Origin: an uncultured Erysipelotrichaceae bacterium
Lineage (GTDB): Bacteria > Bacillota_I > Bacilli_A > Erysipelotrichales > Erysipelotrichaceae
Assembly: GCA_947569705.1 (NCBI GenBank)
Contig: CANOSP010000001.1
Span: 186,001 to 250,000 of the forward strand
DNA length: 64,000 nt
Direction: 5' to 3'
The stretch's first letter is position 1, and each line of letters starts with the position of its first letter. The position numbers were made by a program, and so were the translations under genes. Below are positions 60,415 to 64,000 of this stretch, one piece after another. The notes under the pieces are model-generated. The model was not told the origin of the DNA and ran no database searches. It saw nothing but the letters and a program-made list of their open reading frames with translations.

Positions 60415-61719
60415 ATGACAACATTTGCGATATCCACATTAGGATGCAAAGTCAATACGTATGAATCACAGGGCTATGCTCAAGGACTGCGTGATTACGG
60501 CTTTACAGAAGTATCCTTTAAAGAAACTGCAGATATCTATATTATAAATACATGTGCGGTAACCAATACCGCCGCAGCGAAATCACGGCAAAAAATTCAT
60601 CAGGCACAAAAGCAAAATGCAAAGGCGATGATTGCGGTGGTAGGCTGTTATGCACAAAGCGATTTTGAAAAGCTGAAAGAAGATCCTGCGATTCATTTAT
60701 TGATCGGAAGCGATCAAAAAGAGCTGTTGCCGAAGCTGATACAATCGGCATGGGAAAATTCACAGCGCTATCACTGTGTGCATGATATGCGTATAATGAG
60801 TGCGTTTGAAGCAATTCCGGTACGCAGCTTTGTACATCAAACAAGGGCGTATTTAAAGATACAGGACGGATGCAACCAGTTTTGTTCGTATTGTATTATC
60901 CCGTATACGCGCGGCAGTGAACGCTCATTGTCACCCGATCAAGTGATTGCACAGGCAAAGGCTTTGGTCGCAAACGGTCATTTGGAAATTGTATTAACCG
61001 GAATTCATACAGGCAGATACGGGCGTGAATATCACGTTTCGTTAAGCAGTTTGTTAGAGCGCTTATGTAAGGAAGTTGCGGGATTGCAGCGAATTCGCAT
61101 TTCTTCAATTGAAATGAATGAAATTAATGATGAACTGATTGCGTTGATGAAGCGAGAGCCTAAAATTGCAAGACATCTGCATATCCCGATTCAAAGTGCC
61201 GATAATGAGATATTGAAACTGATGAATCGTCCCTACAATGCGGAACAGTTTGCGCAGCGGATGAATGAGATACGCGCACAGCTGCCCGATATCAGCATCT
61301 CTACCGATGTAATCACAGGTTTTCCCGCAGAAAGCGATGTGCATTTTGAATCCGGATATCAGTGCTTAAATGAACTCGCATTCAGCTTCCTGCATGTTTT
61401 TCCGTTTTCCAAGCGTGACGGAACCAAGGCAGCGTTGATGAAGGGACAGTTGAACAATCAAGTAAAAAAACAGCGCAGTGCACGTTTAAACCAATTAAGT
61501 GAAGCGCTGTATCAAACATATCAGCGACGTTTTATAAACCACAGCGTTGCGGTACTTTGGGAAGAGGTTAAGGGGGATTTGATGTTTGGTCATACAAGTG
61601 AATATCTCGGTGTTTATGCACCGTATGAAGCAGCGAGCCTGCATAAATTAGAAACACGCCGCATTATCGCTTATGAAAATGATAAGCTGGTATGCGAAGC
61701 ACAGGAGGTAAACGGATGA
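60415..61719 (+). CDS. mtaB: tRNA t6A37 methylthiotransferase MtaB
   Basis: MtaB converts t6A37 to ms2t6A in tRNAs reading ANN codons. The 434-residue protein has the MTTase domain ('STLGCKVNTYESQG', 'INTCAVTNTAAAKSRQ', 'VVGCYAQ'), a radical-SAM motif CNQFCSYC near residue 154, and a C-terminal TRAM domain. 'TNTAAAKSRQ' sets it apart from MiaB. AAGGAG precedes ATG 60415. The stop overlaps the murE start. Confidence 0.94.
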   Translation: MTTFAISTLGCKVNTYESQGYAQGLRDYGFTEVSFKETADIYIINTCAVTNTAAAKSRQKIHQAQKQNAKAMIAVVGCYAQSDFEKLKEDPAIHLLIGSDQKELLPKLIQSAWENSQRYHCVHDMRIMSAFEAIPVRSFVHQTRAYLKIQDGCNQFCSYCIIPYTRGSERSLSPDQVIAQAKALVANGHLEIVLTGIHTGRYGREYHVSLSSLLERLCKEVAGLQRIRISSIEMNEINDELIALMKREPKIARHLHIPIQSADNEILKLMNRPYNAEQFAQRMNEIRAQLPDISISTDVITGFPAESDVHFESGYQCLNELAFSFLHVFPFSKRDGTKAALMKGQLNNQVKKQRSARLNQLSEALYQTYQRRFINHSVAVLWEEVKGDLMFGHTSEYLGVYAPYEAASLHKLETRRIIAYENDKLVCEAQEVNG

Positions 61720-63179
61720 AGCTGTCGGAAATGTTTGAACACGCTCCCGCATTGGAAATCACCGGGATTGCCAGCGATTCTCGTTCGGTAAAACCCGGAG
61801 ATATGTATTTTTGTATTGAGGGAATGGAAAATGACGGACATCATTACATTGATCAGGCGATTGAAAACGGTGCGGTAAGTATTGTGCATCGTAAGGATTT
61901 ATCGAGCATGAGTGACGGCATTGCTTATATCAAGGTGAATGATGTAAATGCGACTTTGAATATTATCGCATCTAAATTTTACGGTTATCCGAGTAAGCAG
62001 ATGAAAATTTTCGGCATAACGGGAACCAACGGTAAGTCATCGATAGCCAGTATTATTGCGGATGCATATTCTCATTTCGCTCCGTGCGGCTATATCGGTA
62101 CGATCGCGGTACGCTATGGTGAAGTGAAAAAGCTCCCTTCTTTAACTACCCCTGATCCCATATCGATTCACAGCACGATGAAAGATATGGTAGATGCCGG
62201 TATGAAGGCGTGTGCTTTAGAAGTATCTTCTCACGGATTAGAGCTGGGCAGGGTGCAGAGCGTTGATTTTGATGTGGCGATATTCACTAATTTAACCTAT
62301 GATCATTTGGATTTCCATGGCACAATCGATCATTATTTCGCAGCGAAACAAAAGCTGTTTCAGCAGCTGAAAGAAAGCGGCATTGCCATCTTAAATATCG
62401 ATGATCCGTATTATCAACAATTAAGAGACGTCACTAAGGCAAAAATCGTTACGTACGGAATCGGAGAAGCAGCAGATTATCGCGGTGATGATATTCATAT
62501 CGGGATGAACGGTTCTTCCTTTACGCTGTATCATCATGATGAGGTGTATCGTGTCGAAACGAATTTGGTTGCTTTATATAATATTTATAATCTGCTTGCG
62601 GCGATTGCCGGCATGTGTGAAAGCGGAATACCGTTGACAGAGCTGTTGCCGTTGATCACGCGTTTACAACAGATTGAGGGAAGAATGGAGCGCATTGATG
62701 AAGGTCAGCCGTTTACGGTAATCGTTGATTTCGCACATACGCCCGACGGTCTGACGAAAGTTTTTGAATATGCAAAAACGATAACGGAACCCGGTCATAA
62801 TATTATCGCGGTATTCGGTTCTGCAGGAAAGCGAGATACCAAAAAGCGCAAGGTGTTCGGTGAAATTGCCGACCGTTATTGTGATTTGATTATCTTGACC
62901 GAAGATGATCCGCGAAATGAAGATGCCCGTAACATTGCCAATGAAATTAAAAGCGGCATTCAGGATACTAAGAATATTTATATTGAAAATCGCTATGATG
63001 CGATTCGCCAAGCCGTTGAAACTGCCAATGTCAAAGATACCGTATTGATCCTCGGTAAAGGCGACGAATTATTTATGTATCGAGAGGACGGCAGAGAGGA
63101 TTGGCTCGGCGATCATAATGCTGCAAGACACTGTATTCGCAAATATTACCTGGGGATTGAAGAGGAAAATACCAAGTAA
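61716..63179 (+). CDS. murE: UDP-MurNAc-tripeptide synthetase
   Basis: MurE adds the third residue, meso-diaminopimelate or L-lysine, to UDP-MurNAc-L-Ala-D-Glu. The 487-residue enzyme has the ATP loop 'GITGTNGKSSIA', the carbamylated-lysine region and the C-terminal ligase domain. The specificity loop reads DDPR (residues 397-400). DAP enzymes usually have DNPR and lysine enzymes DNPA or DDPA, so the Arg argues for DAP, but the Asn is lost. ATG 61716 overlaps the mtaB stop (ATGA) and follows AGGAGG by seven bases. Confidence 0.93.
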   Translation: MKLSEMFEHAPALEITGIASDSRSVKPGDMYFCIEGMENDGHHYIDQAIENGAVSIVHRKDLSSMSDGIAYIKVNDVNATLNIIASKFYGYPSKQMKIFGITGTNGKSSIASIIADAYSHFAPCGYIGTIAVRYGEVKKLPSLTTPDPISIHSTMKDMVDAGMKACALEVSSHGLELGRVQSVDFDVAIFTNLTYDHLDFHGTIDHYFAAKQKLFQQLKESGIAILNIDDPYYQQLRDVTKAKIVTYGIGEAADYRGDDIHIGMNGSSFTLYHHDEVYRVETNLVALYNIYNLLAAIAGMCESGIPLTELLPLITRLQQIEGRMERIDEGQPFTVIVDFAHTPDGLTKVFEYAKTITEPGHNIIAVFGSAGKRDTKKRKVFGEIADRYCDLIILTEDDPRNEDARNIANEIKSGIQDTKNIYIENRYDAIRQAVETANVKDTVLILGKGDELFMYREDGREDWLGDHNAARHCIRKYYLGIEEENTK

Positions 63180-63246
63180 AAAGTGTCGAATTGTGCGTTT
63201 TCACTTTAAAAAAGGCAAATTTTACATAAAACATGATCGTTAGTTG

Positions 63247-63275
63247 TTGCAATTTCAGGTTGTTTTATATATAAT
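63247..63275 (+). promoter_or_regulatory. strong promoter for rpsU
   Basis: TTGCAA (63247-63252), 17-bp spacer, TATAAT (63270-63275). Confidence 0.75.
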
Positions 63276-63307
63276 TATAGTGCAATCTTCAGAAGGGAGG
63301 TTAAGTA

Positions 63308-63487
63308 ATGCCGAAAGTAGTTTTAAAAGAGAACGAAGTTCTTGATGATGCACTGAGAAGATTCAAACGTCAGGTATCACGAAACGGAACCCTTGCTGAA
63401 GCTCGCAAAAGAGAGTTTTATGTAAAACCGGGCGTACGCCGTAAACTGAAATCGGAAGCTGCCCGTAAAGCTCGTCGTGGCAAATAA
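63308..63487 (+). CDS. rpsU: 30S ribosomal protein S21
   Basis: S21 sits near the 16S anti-Shine-Dalgarno region and helps initiation. The 59-residue basic protein reads [18 protein letters not shown]..., with '[19 protein letters not shown]' and a poly-basic C-terminus, full length for the family. GGGAGG precedes ATG 63308. It has its own promoter and terminator. The following yqfC-yqfD order is the usual Firmicutes neighbourhood of rpsU. Confidence 0.97.
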   Translation: MPKVVLKENEVLDDALRRFKRQVSRNGTLAEARKREFYVKPGVRRKLKSEAARKARRGK

Positions 63488-63489
63488 CA

Positions 63490-63513
63490 GAAACCGAGAA
63501 ATCGGTTTTTTTC
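63490..63513 (+). terminator. terminator after rpsU
   Basis: AACCGA, GAAA tetraloop, TCGGTT (63492-63507), followed by Ts. Confidence 0.85.
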
Positions 63514-63539
63514 TTTTTCTGTTCCCGTATTGTCGCAAG

Positions 63540-63568
63540 GTATACTTTAAGCAAAGCAAGCGTATGAT
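63540..63568 (+). promoter_or_regulatory. possible sigma-E promoter for yqfC-yqfD
   Basis: GTATACT (63540-63546), 14-bp spacer, CGTATGAT (63561-63568). The spacer is right for sigma-E; the boxes match only partly. Mother-cell sigma-E control of yqfD is known in Bacillus. Confidence 0.35.
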
Positions 63569-63587
63569 GGGATAGAGGTGATTCAGA

Positions 63588-63788
63588 GTGCTTACCATGA
63601 ATAAAAATCAACTGATGATTGAACAATATGAAGAACTGCTTAAGGCTTCCCCCCAAGATGTCCGCCTTCGCTTAAAGGATATGCATCTCACAATCACCGG
63701 TAAGGATTTAAAGGTACGTGCACTTACACGTGATGAAATTCTGATTGAAGGTATTATGGAAGGATTTACTTTTCATTATGAAGCGTGA
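63588..63788 (+). CDS. yqfC: YqfC/YabP family sporulation protein
   Basis: A 66-residue protein of the YabP/YqfC family: 'DVRLRLKDMHLTITGKDLKV' and 'TRDEILIEGIMEGFTFHYE' match its C-terminal beta-rich core. The family is about 90 residues, so this copy is short at the N-terminus. The GTG start 63588 follows GAGGTG (63575-63580) by seven bases; ATG 63597 is less well placed. It overlaps the yqfD start. YqfC belongs to mother-cell functions in sporulation; its mechanism is unknown. Confidence 0.8.
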   Translation: MLTMNKNQLMIEQYEELLKASPQDVRLRLKDMHLTITGKDLKVRALTRDEILIEGIMEGFTFHYEA

Positions 63789-64000
63789 GCGAATGATCTT
63801 AGGTATGGACAAATGGGAAACAGCACTTGATGTGGCGCGTTTGTATCGCTTGGTGAAAAAGCACAACTGGAGCATTTATGAATTGCAGATGAGTAAACAA
63901 GGCATCACCTTTTATGCGCCGGTTTATGAACGAAAGGAAATTGAACGAGTCATTGAACATGCACATGTGGTCACAACGACCGGAATGGTTGGCTTTTTAT
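63778..64000 (+). CDS. yqfD: sporulation protein YqfD, N-terminal part (partial)
   Basis: The frame is open from ATG 63778 to the right edge (74 codons). It encodes a charged N-terminal domain ('ARLYRLVKKHNWSIYELQMS', 'YAPVYERKEIERVIEHA') like that of YqfD, followed by 'TTGMVGFL', probably the approach to its membrane segment. A second in-frame ATG at 63793 is possible; neither has a strong ribosome binding site. YqfD is a sigma-E membrane protein needed for efficient sporulation in Bacillus. Identification depends mainly on the rpsU-yqfC context. Confidence 0.7.
   Translation, partial: MKRERMILGMDKWETALDVARLYRLVKKHNWSIYELQMSKQGITFYAPVYERKEIERVIEHAHVVTTTGMVGFL

Noticed and set aside
1-64000. 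CRISPR arrays, insertion sequences, prophage blocks, tRNA or rRNA genes
   Set aside because: No regularly spaced repeats, transposase genes, phage structural genes or tRNA-like T-arm sequences were found on reading both strands by eye.

Overview
The window is chromosomal DNA of a low-to-moderate GC, endospore-forming member of the Bacillota (Firmicutes). The evidence is Firmicutes gene content and order (rny-ymdB, miaB, an RNase J paralogue, ftsK followed by the ymfF/ymfH pair, rpsD next to ezrA-iscS-thiI, plsY divergent from parE-parC, scpA-scpB, dac-spmA-spmB-rluB, rpsU-yqfC-yqfD), strong AGGAGG-type ribosome binding sites, and sporulation genes (spoVAC/D/E/F, spmA/B, yqfC/D). An Erysipelotrichia-like host (Clostridium innocuum / Holdemania type) fits best, but that placement is inference. 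Base composition looks even throughout. I saw no insertion sequence, prophage, CRISPR array, rRNA or tRNA.

Layout. 1-8.95 kb: ileS 3' end, a possible 47-codon gene, rny-ymdB, a 2[4Fe-4S] ferredoxin, miaB, a catalytically degenerate RNase J, ftsK. 9.1-13.2 kb: two M16-type proteins, ssb, a 230-nt strongly structured RNA region with a predicted pseudoknot, and rpsD (minus) with a long leader. 13.4-19.2 kb: ezrA, iscS-thiI and a secreted M23 hydrolase. 19.2-27 kb: a P-type ATPase and plsY (minus), then parE-parC. 27.1-31 kb: a MacB-like ABC exporter whose permease is frameshifted near its C-terminus, and a membrane-anchored MutS-like ATPase. 31-34.3 kb: a spoVA operon behind a forespore-type promoter. 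34.3-41.6 kb: scpA-scpB, a DUF3737 + MalY operon with a MerR-type promoter, two divergent MATE exporters and a lipoprotein. 41.7-47.2 kb: ankyrin-like protein, WYL regulator, lipoprotein, DUF2779 nuclease-like protein, and an operon of an AdhR-like MerR regulator, ECF S component, DUF1893 protein and small membrane protein. 47.3-51.4 kb: phage-type GH25 lysozyme, dac-spmA-spmB, rluB. 51.6-58.7 kb: a six-gene membrane cluster (anchored sensor-like protein, ABC ATPase, double-length ABC-2 permease, response regulator, histidine kinase, accessory protein). 58.8-64 kb: rsmE, an unknown gene, mtaB, murE, rpsU, yqfC and the start of yqfD.

How genes work together. RNA metabolism and modification is prominent (RNase Y, RNase J-like, YmdB, MiaB, MtaB, ThiI with its own cysteine desulfurase, RluB, RsmE). 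Spore formation and germination are served by spoVA, dac-spmA-spmB and yqfCD. The MerR-type promoter at about 35.78 kb and the one in front of the AdhR-like gene at about 45.56 kb share the same operator and the same 19-bp spacer, so one regulator probably controls both loci.

The items I rate most worth checking are the pseudoknotted RNA after ssb (12126-12356), the two-site AdhR-like regulon, the propeller/ABC/two-component cluster, and the RNase J paralogue with lost metal ligands.
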